A stretch of DNA of 64,000 nucleotides from Mesoflavibacter zeaxanthinifaciens DSM 18436 (GTDB taxonomy: Bacteria > Bacteroidota > Bacteroidia > Flavobacteriales > Flavobacteriaceae), in assembly GCF_000422365.1 (NCBI RefSeq), contig NZ_KE383820.1, positions 215,324 to 279,323 on the forward strand. The letters run 5' to 3'. The notes under the pieces are model-generated. The model saw nothing but the letters and a program-made list of their open reading frames with translations, searched no databases and was not told where the DNA came from. Positions 17,704 through 27,018 of the stretch are shown here, piece by piece. A program made the translations under genes and the position numbers. The stretch's first letter is position 1. Each line of letters starts with the position of its first letter.

Positions 17704-19058
17704 TGAATTTAAAAAATATACATAACATCTATTTTGTTGGCATCGGTGGTATCGGTATGTCAGCAATAGCACGTTTTTTTAAATCGCAAAATAAAAATGT
17801 TGCAGGTTATGATAAGACACAAACGGAAATTACTAATAGTTTAGAAGCTCTTAATATTTCTGTTCATTTTGAAGATGAAATAGGTTGTATAGAAAATTCA
17901 TTTTTAGATATAGACGAAACTTTAGTAGTTTATACACCTGCAATACCTAAAGATCATAAGCAGTTAAATTATTTTAAATCTAATGGTTTTAAGGTTTTAA
18001 AACGCTCAGAAATTTTAGGTATTATAACAGAAAATACTTTCTGTTTAGCAGTTGCAGGTACGCACGGTAAAACAACAACAACAAGTATTTTAGGTCACTT
18101 GTTAAAATCTTGTGATGTTAAATTAACAGCGTTTTTAGGAGGGATAAGTGAAAATTATAATTCTAACTTAATCTTAAACGGAGATAAGGTGTCAGTTGTT
18201 GAAGCAGATGAATTTGATCGTTCGTTTTTAACTTTAAGTCCAGATATAGCTGCTGTCACTTCAATGGATGCAGATCATTTAGATATTTATGGTGATGCAT
18301 CACAACTGGAAGAAACATTTAAGGATTTTACTAAAAAAATAAAACCAAACGGAAAGCTGTTTGTAAAAAATGGTTTACCAATTCAAGGAATAACTTATGG
18401 TATTGAAGATGGTTCAGATTATTCCATTCAAAATATAAAAATAGAAAACGGGACGTATGTATTTGATGTCAAAACTCCAAATACAACAATTAAAAATATA
18501 GAGTTTAACCTACCTGGTAGACATAATTTGTCAAACGCTTTAGTTGCTCTGGCGATGTCTGTAGAATATGGTCTCCCTACCAAACAGCTCGCCAAAGCAT
18601 TAGCATCTTACAAAGGTGTAAAGCGTAGGTTTAGTTACCATATTAAAACCGATAAATTAGTGTTTATAGATGATTATGCACATCATCCAGAAGAGATAAA
18701 TGCTGTACACCAAGCGGTAAGAGAGATGTATCCAGAAAAGAAAGTTTTGGCAGTATTTCAGCCACATTTGTTTTCTAGAACACAAGATTTTGCAACACAA
18801 TTTGCTAAAAGCTTATCACAGTTTGATCAAATTATATTATTAGATATATATCCTGCAAGAGAGTTACCAATAGAAGGTGTAACCTCAAGTTGGCTGTTAA
18901 GTTTGATAGAAAATAGTAATAAAAAATTAGTTAATAAAGAAGATCTAATATTACAAATAAAGCAAAGTAACGCCGATGTAATTTTAACTATTGGCGCAGG
19001 AGATATAGGAGCTCAAGTCTTAAAAGTAAAAGAAGCACTTTTGGAAAATGAAAATTAA
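17703..19058 (+). CDS. murC: UDP-N-acetylmuramate-L-alanine ligase MurC
   Basis: A 451-residue Mur ligase that starts the stem peptide by adding L-alanine to UDP-MurNAc. The nucleotide fold begins YFVGIGGIGMSA, the ATP loop is AGTHGKTTTT near 119-128, and DDYAHHPEEI in the middle is the MurC signature. It overlaps ftsQ by 11 bp. The cluster lacks ddl and murF, which must be elsewhere. Confidence 0.96.
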   Translation: MNLKNIHNIYFVGIGGIGMSAIARFFKSQNKNVAGYDKTQTEITNSLEALNISVHFEDEIGCIENSFLDIDETLVVYTPAIPKDHKQLNYFKSNGFKVLKRSEILGIITENTFCLAVAGTHGKTTTTSILGHLLKSCDVKLTAFLGGISENYNSNLILNGDKVSVVEADEFDRSFLTLSPDIAAVTSMDADHLDIYGDASQLEETFKDFTKKIKPNGKLFVKNGLPIQGITYGIEDGSDYSIQNIKIENGTYVFDVKTPNTTIKNIEFNLPGRHNLSNALVALAMSVEYGLPTKQLAKALASYKGVKRRFSYHIKTDKLVFIDDYAHHPEEINAVHQAVREMYPEKKVLAVFQPHLFSRTQDFATQFAKSLSQFDQIILLDIYPARELPIEGVTSSWLLSLIENSNKKLVNKEDLILQIKQSNADVILTIGAGDIGAQVLKVKEALLENEN

Positions 19059-19767
19059 TTGGAATTACATAAAAATGATAGTTCTGCTAATTTTAGTAGT
19101 GTTTTTGTATGCGTTTTCTTCAGCAAGAAATTCAAAACGTTTAGTATCTCAACCTAATATTCAATTTATAGGCAATAAAAACCTGTTTATCACCCAAGAA
19201 GCTGTTAGTAAATTGTTAATACAAAATCAACAAGGTGTTACAAATGTGCCTAAAGAAACTTTAGATTTGAATGGTTTAGAGTCGACGCTAAATAAAAACC
19301 CAATTATCGAGTTTGCAGAAGTTTACGTAAATGTAGAAGGTAAGTTAACAGCAAAGGTTAAACAAAAAACACCTATAGCTAGAGTTTTAGGTAATAATAG
19401 TTATTATATAGATAGTAATGGTGGTGTCATGCCGCTTTCAAAAAATTATACAGAACGTGTTCCTTTTGTAACAGGTTTTGTAAAAAAAAGTAATCTAGAT
19501 ATTGTTTATAAAGTAGCAGATTACGTATTAAAGGATGAATTTTTAAAACAAAACGTGATAGAAATTCATCAAAATAAAAATAATAGCATAGACTTAAAAT
19601 TAAGACAAACCAAATTTGTGGTGCATTTGGGGCAGATAAAACAATTAGAAAAAAAGATTAGTAATCTAAAAGCCTTTTACATAAAAGCTACAAAAGATAA
19701 AGTTTTAGATAAATACAGTAAAGTAAACTTGCAATTTGGCAACCAAGTTGTTTGTACAAAAGCATAA
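19048..19767 (+). CDS. ftsQ: Cell division protein FtsQ/DivIB-like
   Basis: A 239-residue bitopic protein with one membrane segment at about 8-24 and a periplasmic part that starts with a POTRA-like region (about 35-105). FtsQ bridges FtsA/FtsZ-associated proteins and FtsL/FtsW/FtsI. Conservation is low across phyla; the call rests on topology, size and position between murC and ftsA, with an 11-bp overlap to murC. Confidence 0.88.
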   Translation: MKINWNYIKMIVLLILVVFLYAFSSARNSKRLVSQPNIQFIGNKNLFITQEAVSKLLIQNQQGVTNVPKETLDLNGLESTLNKNPIIEFAEVYVNVEGKLTAKVKQKTPIARVLGNNSYYIDSNGGVMPLSKNYTERVPFVTGFVKKSNLDIVYKVADYVLKDEFLKQNVIEIHQNKNNSIDLKLRQTKFVVHLGQIKQLEKKISNLKAFYIKATKDKVLDKYSKVNLQFGNQVVCTKA

Positions 19768-19770
19768 GTT

Positions 19771-21096
19771 ATGGAGCAAAACATTGCAGTAGGGTTAGAT
19801 ATAGGAACTACTAAAATAGTAGCCATGATTGGTCGTAAAAACGAATATGGCAAAGTAGAAATTTTGGGTATAGGTAAATCCAAAAGCTTAGGTGTGCATC
19901 GTGGTGTTGTCAATAACATTACACAAACCATACAATCTATACAGATAGCAATACAAGAAGCAGAAGCTGCAGCAGCTACAAAAATAGAAGGAGTAACAGT
20001 AGGTATAGCGGGACAGCATATTAGAAGTTTACAACATAGCGATTATATAACACGTCCAAATAGTGAGACTGTTATAGATGAAGATGATATAGAACGATTA
20101 ATAAACCAAGTACATAAGTTGGTAATGCTTCCAGGAGAAGAAATAATCCACGTATTACCTCAAGAATATAAAGTTGACGGTCAAGCCGAAATCAAAGAAC
20201 CAATAGGTATGTATGGAGGTAGATTAGAAGCTAACTTTCATGTAGTAGTAGGTCAAGTATCTTCTATTAGAAACATTGGTCGTTGTGTACAAAGTGCAGA
20301 TTTAAATTTAGAAGGCATCACTTTAGAACCGTTAGCAAGTGCTAATGCAGTGTTAAGTCAAGAAGAAAAAGAAGCAGGAGTAGCATTAATTGATATAGGA
20401 GGAGGAACAACAGATTTAGCAATATTTAGAGATGGTATAATCCGTCACACAGCAGTTATACCTTTTGGAGGAAACGTAATTACAGAAGATATAAAAGAAG
20501 GTTGCTCTATCATAGAAAAGCAAGCCGAATTGCTGAAAATAAAATTTGGTAGTGCTTGGCCAGGAGAAAATAAGGATAATGAAATTGTTTCAATACCAGG
20601 ATTAAGAGGACGAGAACCAAAAGAAATTACCCTTAAAAATCTATCAAAAATTATCCATGCACGTGTCGTAGAAATTATTGAGCAAGTATATGTCGAAATA
20701 AAAAACTACGGTCACGAAGAACAAAAAAAGAAACTAATTGCAGGTATCGTTTTAACAGGTGGAGGCAGCCAATTAAAACATTTAAAGCAGTTAGTAGAAT
20801 ATATTACAGGTATGGATACCAGAATTGGTTATCCAAATGAGCATTTGGCTGGCGATAGCGACGACGTAATAACAAGTCCATTATTTGCAACAGCAGTAGG
20901 TTTAGTAATGGATGGTTTAAAACGTCAAGACCGTAAAAAAGCAGAAGCTATTATTGAAGAAGAAATTCAAGCGGTAAAAGAAGAAAACGAAGAAAAGCCT
21001 GAAGAAGAACAAATAGAAGTGCCAAAAAAACAACGTAAGTCGTTTCTAGATAAGTTAACAGAAAAAGTAAAAGACTTTTTAGATAACGCAGAATAA
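19771..21096 (+). CDS. ftsA: Cell division protein FtsA
   Basis: A 441-residue actin-like ATPase that tethers FtsZ to the membrane. The phosphate loops GLDIGTTKI near residue 8-16 and IDIGGGTTDLAIF near 205-217 and the adenosine motif VLTGGGSQLK near 330 are clear. The end is a charged Glu/Lys-rich linker followed by an amphipathic helix (FLDKLTEKVKDFLDN), the expected membrane anchor. The start is 3 bp after ftsQ. Confidence 0.96.
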   Translation: MEQNIAVGLDIGTTKIVAMIGRKNEYGKVEILGIGKSKSLGVHRGVVNNITQTIQSIQIAIQEAEAAAATKIEGVTVGIAGQHIRSLQHSDYITRPNSETVIDEDDIERLINQVHKLVMLPGEEIIHVLPQEYKVDGQAEIKEPIGMYGGRLEANFHVVVGQVSSIRNIGRCVQSADLNLEGITLEPLASANAVLSQEEKEAGVALIDIGGGTTDLAIFRDGIIRHTAVIPFGGNVITEDIKEGCSIIEKQAELLKIKFGSAWPGENKDNEIVSIPGLRGREPKEITLKNLSKIIHARVVEIIEQVYVEIKNYGHEEQKKKLIAGIVLTGGGSQLKHLKQLVEYITGMDTRIGYPNEHLAGDSDDVITSPLFATAVGLVMDGLKRQDRKKAEAIIEEEIQAVKEENEEKPEEEQIEVPKKQRKSFLDKLTEKVKDFLDNAE

Positions 21097-21110
21097 GTAA
21101 AATGAATATA

Positions 21111-21136
21111 CAGCGAAAGTACAGATTCGCTATTAA
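21111..21136 (+). other. Small hairpin in the ftsA-ftsZ spacer
   Basis: AGCGAA and TTCGCT form a 6-bp stem within the 70-bp gap between ftsA and ftsZ, without a U-run. It could tune ftsZ translation or be an RNA-processing site in the long dcw transcript; no clear promoter element is seen in this gap. Confidence 0.3.
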
Positions 21137-21166
21137 ATAAGAATTGATCCAGTAAAAATAGAATTT

Positions 21167-23137
21167 ATGAGCAACAACGAATTCGAAAGCATAGCATTTG
21201 ATTTACCAAAAAATCAATCTAACGTCATTAAAGTAATTGGTGTTGGTGGCGGTGGTAGTAATGCCATTAACCACATGTTTCAGCAAGGAATAAAAGGTGT
21301 AGACTTTGTAATTTGTAATACAGATGCACAAGCACTACAAAGTAGCGGTGTACCAAACAAAATTCAGTTAGGTGTTAATTTAACAGAAGGATTAGGTGCA
21401 GGAGCAAATCCAAACGTTGGAGAGCAAGCAGCTGTAGAAAGTTTTGAAGACATCCAAATGATGTTAGATACCAATACAAAAATGGTATTTATCACAGCAG
21501 GAATGGGCGGAGGAACAGGAACAGGAGCAGCACCAATCATTGCAAAAATGGCTAAAGACTTAGACATTTTAACAGTTGGGATTGTGACAATGCCATTTCA
21601 ATTTGAAGGAAAAATGCGTAATGAACAAGCTCAAATAGGTATAGAAAAATTACGTGCAGAAGTAGACTCGTTAGTAGTTATAAACAACAATAAATTACGT
21701 GAAGTTTACGGTAATTTAGGTTTTAAAGCAGGTTTTTCTAAAGCAGACGAGGTTTTAGCAACTGCAGCACGTGGTATAGCAGAAGTTATAACACATCACT
21801 ATACACAAAACATTGACTTGCGTGATGCAAAAACGGTTTTAAGTAATAGTGGTACGGCGATTATGGGATCTGCAGCAGCTTCTGGTCAAAACCGTGCACA
21901 CGAAGCCATTTCAAAAGCATTAGATTCGCCATTACTCAACGATAATAAAATCACAGGAGCCAAAAACGTATTGTTGCTTATCGTTTCTGGAGCTCAAGAA
22001 ATTACTATTGATGAGATTGGAGAAATTAACGACCACATTCAAAATGAAGCAGGTCATGGCGCTAACATTATTATGGGTGTTGGTGAAGACGAAAGCTTAG
22101 AAGAGTCTATTGCAGTTACAGTAATTGCAACAGGATTTGATGTAGAACAACAAAACGAAATTTCTAATACTGAAGCAAAAAAAGTAATTCATGCATTAGA
22201 AGACGATCAGAGTATGGAGCAAGATTTAAGCAGAGAACAACCAAATCCTGCTATAATCTTACCAAATATTGAGTTAGAAGAGAAGAAGGAAGCTCCAGTT
22301 GTTAAGCATACTTTAGAAATAGAAGAAGAGGAAGAAGAAACCAAACAGTCATTATCTTCTTTTGAAATGGATCAAGTAAAAAAACAAACTATAGAAGAGC
22401 GTGATTTAATACCTACAAGTGAGTTTATAAAAAACTTAGATGTAACTTATTACGAAGTAGATGTTAATTTAGACGAAAATCAAGAATTTAAGATTACCTC
22501 TACAGCAAAAAAAGAAGCGCCTAAACCAATAGAAGAAGAGCAAAACAAACAGCAAACTATGCTTAGTTTTGATATGCCTATTTCTGAAAAGGAACCTACA
22601 TCTGCTCCAGTTACCGAAGAAGACGAAGGTCCAATAGTTATGGATCTATCAGACAATGTAACCGATTTAGAAGTAAATGATTTTGTAGAGGTTATTCCTG
22701 TTACTGAAAATACAGAGACAGGAGAAAAACGTTACGCTTTAGATGATTACGAAATAAAAGAATCTGCTATAAATCCAAAACCAGAAGTAAAGCAAGAAGA
22801 AATTGTTTTAGAAAAGAAAACAGTTGAGACTGATGCAGAATCAAAAGAAATTCAACCAGATGTAGAAGTAGACCCAATGAATACGCCAATTTCAGAACTA
22901 CTAAAAAGTAGAGCAGAAGAGCGTAGAAAAAAAATGAAGAACTTTAATTATAAATTTAATACCTCTAAAATTGATGATATAGAGAAAGTACCAGCGTACA
23001 AGCGTCAAGGATTAGAGTTAGAAGATAGACAACATTCTTCAGATACAAATATTTCTAGAACTACATTAGGTGTAGATGATAATGATGATATTCAATTAAG
23101 AAATAACAATTCATTCTTACACGATAATGTAGATTAA
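21167..23137 (+). CDS. ftsZ: Cell division GTPase FtsZ with long acidic linker
   Basis: FtsZ forms the tubulin-like ring at midcell. The GTPase core (about 1-330) contains GVGGGGSNAINH and the signature GMGGGTGTGAAP near 110-121. Total length is 656 residues, far above the usual 380-400, because residues 335-600 form a long acidic, low-complexity linker. A KVPAYKRQG motif at 607-615 resembles the conserved C-terminal peptide that binds FtsA, yet 41 more residues follow. It is the last gene of the dcw cluster and is followed by a strong terminator. Confidence 0.96.
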   Translation: MSNNEFESIAFDLPKNQSNVIKVIGVGGGGSNAINHMFQQGIKGVDFVICNTDAQALQSSGVPNKIQLGVNLTEGLGAGANPNVGEQAAVESFEDIQMMLDTNTKMVFITAGMGGGTGTGAAPIIAKMAKDLDILTVGIVTMPFQFEGKMRNEQAQIGIEKLRAEVDSLVVINNNKLREVYGNLGFKAGFSKADEVLATAARGIAEVITHHYTQNIDLRDAKTVLSNSGTAIMGSAAASGQNRAHEAISKALDSPLLNDNKITGAKNVLLLIVSGAQEITIDEIGEINDHIQNEAGHGANIIMGVGEDESLEESIAVTVIATGFDVEQQNEISNTEAKKVIHALEDDQSMEQDLSREQPNPAIILPNIELEEKKEAPVVKHTLEIEEEEEETKQSLSSFEMDQVKKQTIEERDLIPTSEFIKNLDVTYYEVDVNLDENQEFKITSTAKKEAPKPIEEEQNKQQTMLSFDMPISEKEPTSAPVTEEDEGPIVMDLSDNVTDLEVNDFVEVIPVTENTETGEKRYALDDYEIKESAINPKPEVKQEEIVLEKKTVETDAESKEIQPDVEVDPMNTPISELLKSRAEERRKKMKNFNYKFNTSKIDDIEKVPAYKRQGLELEDRQHSSDTNISRTTLGVDDNDDIQLRNNNSFLHDNVD

Positions 23138-23170
23138 GATTTTTAATTAATTCATTAATTATAACTATAG

Positions 23171-23209
23171 CCCGAAAAGTTCCCTCAAGCTTTTCGGGTT
23201 TTGTTTTTT
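23171..23209 (+). terminator. Terminator of the dcw cluster
   Basis: CCCGAAAAG (23171-23179) and CTTTTCGGG (23190-23198) make a 9-bp stem with a 10-nt loop, followed by a T-rich tract to 23209. Confidence 0.9.
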
Positions 23210-23262
23210 AATATTAATAGTCACTTTTTAGTATCTTCGTACTCTTAAAAAAACAAATTAAA

Positions 23263-23712
23263 ATGAGCTTATCAGCAAAAGTAATGACAGCCTTAAAAGA
23301 GGCTATGAAAAGTAAAGATCAAACCGCTTTAACCGCTTTAAGAGCAGTAAAATCTGCTATTCTTTTGGCACAAACAGAAACAGGATCAAAAGAAGAGTTA
23401 ACAGAAGAGCAAGAACTTAAATTATTACAAAAACAAGTTAAGCAACGTAAAGATAGTGCAGCTGTTTATATCGATCAAGGTAGAGAAGATTTGGCTGAGC
23501 CAGAGTTAGCTGAAGCTAAAGTTATCGAGCAGTTTTTACCAGAAGCAATAAGTGAAGATGAGGTAGCAAAAATTGTAGAAGATATTATTGCAAAAACTGG
23601 TGCAGACGGTATGAAAGATATGGGTAAAGTTATGGGTATGGCAAGTAAAGAATTAGCAGGTAGAGCTGACGGTAAAACCATTTCTAATATTGTTAAAGCT
23701 AAATTAGCATAA
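23263..23712 (+). CDS. GatB/YqeY domain protein
   Basis: A 149-residue helical protein of the YqeY/GatB-tail family. The same domain ends GatB of the tRNA amidotransferase and can bind tRNA; the free-standing form has no firmly established role. Typical motifs MKSKDQTALTALRAVKSAI (residues 15-33) and EQFLPEAISEDEV are present. A near-consensus -7 element (TATCTTCG, 23232-23239) lies 23 bp upstream. It is followed after 9 bp by a tRNA gene, fitting the tRNA theme. Confidence 0.9.
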   Translation: MSLSAKVMTALKEAMKSKDQTALTALRAVKSAILLAQTETGSKEELTEEQELKLLQKQVKQRKDSAAVYIDQGREDLAEPELAEAKVIEQFLPEAISEDEVAKIVEDIIAKTGADGMKDMGKVMGMASKELAGRADGKTISNIVKAKLA

Positions 23713-23721
23713 CTAAAAAAA

Positions 23722-23795
23722 GGCTGCGTAGCTCAATTGGATAGAGCACTGGATTTCGGCTCCAGCGGTTGTAGGTTCGACTCCTGTCGCAGTCA
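23722..23795 (+). tRNA. tRNA-Arg (anticodon UCG)
   Basis: A complete 74-nt cloverleaf. The acceptor stem is GGCTGCG with CGCAGTC (one G-U), the D-arm GCTC...GAGC, and the anticodon stem CTGGA/TCCAG with loop TTTCGGC, giving anticodon TCG. The T-arm is GTAGG-TTCGACT-CCTGT (with G-U pairs) and the discriminator is A. No CCA is encoded. It reads CGN-type arginine codons. Confidence 0.95.
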
Positions 23796-23827
23796 CAAAT
23801 TCATCAAAAAAGAAACCTATTTAGTTA

Positions 23828-24700
23828 ATGTTGTTGCAATTATTACTTCAAACAAAACAACAAGAAGAGTTAGAAAGACAACTAATTTATGAATATATCA
23901 TACCAATTGGTGTTGTTTTAATTGCAATTTTTATAGTGTATAAACTAGCTAGAGCATTTCAGTTTTTTTATGCTTCACGTTTTAAAAAACCACTGTTTAA
24001 TCATGTGTATTTTAAACTAAAAAAGCTAACACCATTACAACTTTCTATTTTAAAAAACGAATATACTTTCTATAGAAAACTCTCACCAAAACATCAAGTT
24101 TATTTTGAGCATCGTGTAGCTACATTTTTAAAAGAAATAACCTTTATTGGAAAGCAAGAATTGCAAATTACAGAACAAATGAAGGTGATTATAGCTGCAA
24201 CATCTTCACTGCTTAATTTTGGGTTTAGAAACTACAGGATTAAACTTCTTGATAAGGTTTTATTGTATCCTACAGCTTTTTATTCTAAACTTAATGAAAA
24301 CATGCATAAAGGTGAGTTTAACCCATCTTATAAAGCAATTGTATTGTCTTGGGAAGATGTTTTACACGGTTACTCTATAGACAACGATAATTTTAATGTG
24401 GCAATACATGAATTTGTACATGCAATGCATTTGGATTGTTTAAATCAAAAAGGACTTAAAGCAGCTATTTTTATTAATGGGTTTTCTGATATTGCACATT
24501 TTATAGAAACAAATGAAGATTATAAAAATCGTCTAATAGAATCTGAATATTTTAGAGATTATGCTTATACCAATCAATTTGAGTTTTTGTCAGTCATTAT
24601 AGAAACTTTTATTGAAACTCCAGGTGAGTTTAAAAGACAATTTCCTGAGTTGTATAGACTTGTAAAGCGTATGCTTAATTTCAATTTTGCTAATTATTAG
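23828..24700 (+). CDS. MtfA-like zinc metallopeptidase (M90 family), membrane-anchored
   Basis: A 290-residue protein with one N-terminal membrane helix (about 24-40) and a C-terminal domain resembling MtfA/DUF980. The zinc site is H194-E-F-V-H198 in AIHEFVHAMH, with glutamates in the downstream helix (FEFLSVIIETFIETP, about 250-264) as candidates for the third ligand. E. coli MtfA is a glucose-linked peptidase acting on the Mlc pathway; the role here is unknown. The start ATG 23828 lies 33 bp after the tRNA. Confidence 0.82.
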   Translation: MLLQLLLQTKQQEELERQLIYEYIIPIGVVLIAIFIVYKLARAFQFFYASRFKKPLFNHVYFKLKKLTPLQLSILKNEYTFYRKLSPKHQVYFEHRVATFLKEITFIGKQELQITEQMKVIIAATSSLLNFGFRNYRIKLLDKVLLYPTAFYSKLNENMHKGEFNPSYKAIVLSWEDVLHGYSIDNDNFNVAIHEFVHAMHLDCLNQKGLKAAIFINGFSDIAHFIETNEDYKNRLIESEYFRDYAYTNQFEFLSVIIETFIETPGEFKRQFPELYRLVKRMLNFNFANY

Positions 24701-24769
24701 TTTACTGACTTTTATCATAATTTTTAAGGGTTTTAAATTTTAAATTTATTGTAGAATTTAAAGCCTTAA

Positions 24770-25192
24770 ATGATGAAAAAAAGAACACCAATTTCAGAAA
24801 TAATGACAAAAAATGTCATCTCGTTAAAAACTAATGATGACTTAGAAAAAGCAGAAAGCTTATTTAAAAAAAACAATATTAGACATATTCCAGTAGTATC
24901 AGGAAAAGAGATTGTTGGTATGTTAAGCTATACCGATTTATTACGTATTAGTTTTGCAGACGCAATAGATGATTATGCAGAAGACGTAGATACTGTAGTA
25001 TATAATATGTTTACAATAGAACAGGTAATGGCTAAGAAATTGATTACAGTTTCTAGTGATACAACCATAAAAGAGGTTGCAGAAATTTTAGCAAAAAAAG
25101 AATTTCATGCCTTACCAGTAGTAGATAACGAAATTTTAGTTGGCATAGTAACCACAACTGATTTGATTAAATATCTAATTAATCAGTACTAA
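24770..25192 (+). CDS. CBS domain pair protein
   Basis: A 140-residue protein consisting of two CBS motifs (about 8-60 and 80-140) and nothing else. The motif IMTKNVISLKTNDDLEKA opens the first and VMAKKLITVSSDTTIKEVAEIL opens the second. Such pairs form a Bateman module that senses adenine nucleotides or other ligands. No effector domain is fused and no obvious partner gene is adjacent. ATG 24773 directly after ATG 24770 is an equal start choice. Confidence 0.92.
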   Translation: MMKKRTPISEIMTKNVISLKTNDDLEKAESLFKKNNIRHIPVVSGKEIVGMLSYTDLLRISFADAIDDYAEDVDTVVYNMFTIEQVMAKKLITVSSDTTIKEVAEILAKKEFHALPVVDNEILVGIVTTTDLIKYLINQY

Positions 25193-25214
25193 AATTTGTT
25201 TAAGGGTTAAAAAT

Positions 25215-25244
25215 GATAAAGGCTACCTATTGGTAGCCTTTATC
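25215..25244. terminator. Bidirectional intrinsic terminator
   Basis: GATAAAGGCTACC (25215-25227) and GGTAGCCTTTATC (25232-25244) are perfectly complementary over 13 bp with a 4-nt loop, placed between the CBS gene and the convergent rpe gene. Confidence 0.9.
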
Positions 25245-25249
25245 TGTTT

Positions 25250-25912
25250 TTATGAGTTAGCTAAAGCTTTTAAATCTTTAATTGTTTCTATTTGGTTGTC
25301 ACTTTTAAAGACATAACTACCAGCTACCAATGCATCTGCACCAGCATCTACTAATTGCTTTGCGTTTTTATTAGTTACACCACCGTCAATTTCAATCATA
25401 ACGTTAGCGTTTTTATCTTTTATAAGCTGTTTTAGTTGTTTTACTTTGTTGTAAGTGTTTTCTATAAAGCTTTGTCCTCCAAAACCAGGATTAACACTCA
25501 TGATTAACACTAAATCAATATCGTTAATAATATCTTCTAAAACATTTATGTTGGTATGAGGATTTAGAGCTACACCAGCTTTCATACCTTCTGCTTTAAT
25601 AGCTTGAACTGTTCTGTGTAAATGTGTACAAGCTTCATAATGTACCGTTAATATATCACTTCCTAAATCTGAAAATGTTTTAATATATCTATCAGGATCT
25701 ACAATCATTAAGTGTACATCAATAGTTTTTTTAGCGTGTTTAGATATGGCTTTTAAAACAGGCATTCCGTAAGAAATGTTTGGAACAAAAACACCATCCA
25801 TTATATCTATATGAAACCAATCGGCTTCACTAGAATTAACCATTTCTATATCACGTTGTAAGTTGCCAAAATCTGCTGCTAGCAATGATGGCGCAATTAG
25901 TTTTGAAGACAT
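25250..25912 (-). CDS. rpe: Ribulose-phosphate 3-epimerase
   Basis: A 220-residue TIM-barrel enzyme of the pentose phosphate pathway that interconverts ribulose-5-phosphate and xylulose-5-phosphate. Metal and catalytic motifs are in place: HIDIMDGVFVPN near 34-45, DVHLMI near 66-71, MSVNPGFGGQ near 140-149, and EIDGGV near 175-180. Length is normal. It ends 5 bp from the bidirectional terminator. Between it and rpoD lies the rpoD terminator, so it has its own promoter. Confidence 0.96.
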   Translation of the reverse strand: MSSKLIAPSLLAADFGNLQRDIEMVNSSEADWFHIDIMDGVFVPNISYGMPVLKAISKHAKKTIDVHLMIVDPDRYIKTFSDLGSDILTVHYEACTHLHRTVQAIKAEGMKAGVALNPHTNINVLEDIINDIDLVLIMSVNPGFGGQSFIENTYNKVKQLKQLIKDKNANVMIEIDGGVTNKNAKQLVDAGADALVAGSYVFKSDNQIETIKDLKALANS

Positions 25913-25961
25913 TTTTTTATTTTATTGTGTTGTTGTTTTGGCAAAAATAGGTATAAAAAAT

Positions 25962-25988
25962 GAACCCGAAGTAATCAGCTTCGGGTTC
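25962..25988 (-). terminator. Terminator downstream of rpoD
   Basis: GAACCCGAAG (25962-25971) and CTTCGGGTTC (25979-25988) form a 10-bp stem with a 7-nt loop; on the minus strand it is followed by a T-run. A second dyad, AACAGTTA/TAACTGTT (26008-26015/26020-26027), lies between it and the rpoD stop codon. Confidence 0.85.
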
Positions 25989-26050
25989 TTTCATCAATCA
26001 AAAAACGAACAGTTATGATTAACTGTTTGTTAGGGTAAAAAACGTACTTA

Positions 26051-26914
26051 TTATCCTAAGTAAGTTTTTAATATTTTACTTCTAGACGTATGTTTTAATC
26101 TACGTATAGCTTTTTCTTTTATTTGTCTTACACGTTCTCTGGTAAGGTCAAAAGTTTCTCCAATTTCTTCTAATGTCATTGGATGTTGGTTACCTAAACC
26201 AAAGTAAAGTCTTATTACATCTGCTTCACGAGGTGTTAACGTTTCTAAAGCGCGTTCAATTTCTGTACGTAAAGATTCGTGTAATAATTCTCTATCTGGG
26301 TTTGGTGATTCGCCAGAGTTTAATACATCATATAGGTTAGAATCTTCACCTTCTACTAAAGGTGCATCCATACTTACGTGACGACCAGAGTTTTTCATAG
26401 ACTCTTTAACATCGTTAATAGTCATGTCTAACTCTTTTGCAATTTCTTCTGCACTTGGTGGACGCTCGTGTGCTTGCTCTAAAAATGCAAAAGTTTTATT
26501 AATCTTGTTAATAGAACCAATTTTGTTTAAAGGTAAACGTACAATTCTAGATTGCTCTGCTAACGCTTGTAAAATAGATTGTCTAATCCACCATACAGCA
26601 TAAGATATAAATTTAAAACCACGAGTTTCGTCAAAACGTTGAGCAGCTTTGATAAGACCTAAGTTACCTTCGTTAATTAAATCTGGTAATGTTAAACCTT
26701 GGTTTTGATATTGTTTAGCAACCGATACAACAAAACGTAAGTTAGCTTTAGTTAATTTTTCTAATGCTACTTGGTCTCCTGCTTTAATACGTTGTGCTAA
26801 CTCTACCTCTTCATCTGCAGTAATAAGGTCTACCTTACCAATTTCTTGAAGATACTTGTCTAAAGAAGCAGTTTCTCTGTTAGTAACCTGCTTCGTAATT
26901 TTAAGTTGTCTCAT
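26051..26914 (-). CDS. rpoD: Primary RNA polymerase sigma factor RpoD/SigA (Bacteroidetes type)
   Basis: A 287-residue group-1 sigma factor. Region 1.2 begins [14 protein letters not shown], region 2 holds [14 protein letters not shown] and the -10 helix [10 protein letters not shown], and region 4 ends with [17 protein letters not shown], the helix-turn-helix for the -33 element. It lacks region 1.1 and the non-conserved insert of E. coli sigma-70, as is usual in Bacteroidetes, whose promoters are read as TTTG/TAnnTTTG; several such promoters are seen in this window. It lies 100 bp downstream of proA on the same strand. Confidence 0.95.
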   Translation of the reverse strand: MRQLKITKQVTNRETASLDKYLQEIGKVDLITADEEVELAQRIKAGDQVALEKLTKANLRFVVSVAKQYQNQGLTLPDLINEGNLGLIKAAQRFDETRGFKFISYAVWWIRQSILQALAEQSRIVRLPLNKIGSINKINKTFAFLEQAHERPPSAEEIAKELDMTINDVKESMKNSGRHVSMDAPLVEGEDSNLYDVLNSGESPNPDRELLHESLRTEIERALETLTPREADVIRLYFGLGNQHPMTLEEIGETFDLTRERVRQIKEKAIRRLKHTSRSKILKTYLG

Positions 26915-26998
26915 CTAAAAATAGAGTGATTTATTTAATGTGAATAATTTGCTATCAATAGTTATACGTAAGACAATTACTTTTTGTTACAAAAAAGT

Positions 26999-27018
26999 TT
27001 AATTTTTTTTAAAATTAA
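26999..27018 (-). other. AT-only hairpin at the proA stop codon
   Basis: TTAATTTT and AAAATTAA pair perfectly (8 bp, 4-nt loop) across the proA stop codon, but the stem has no G-C pair. It is at best a weak terminator between proCBA and rpoD. Confidence 0.25.

Noticed and set aside
22250-22960. Acidic low-complexity part of ftsZ as a frameshift or fusion
   Set aside because: The frame is continuous, codon use is uniform, and long acidic FtsZ linkers are usual in this group.
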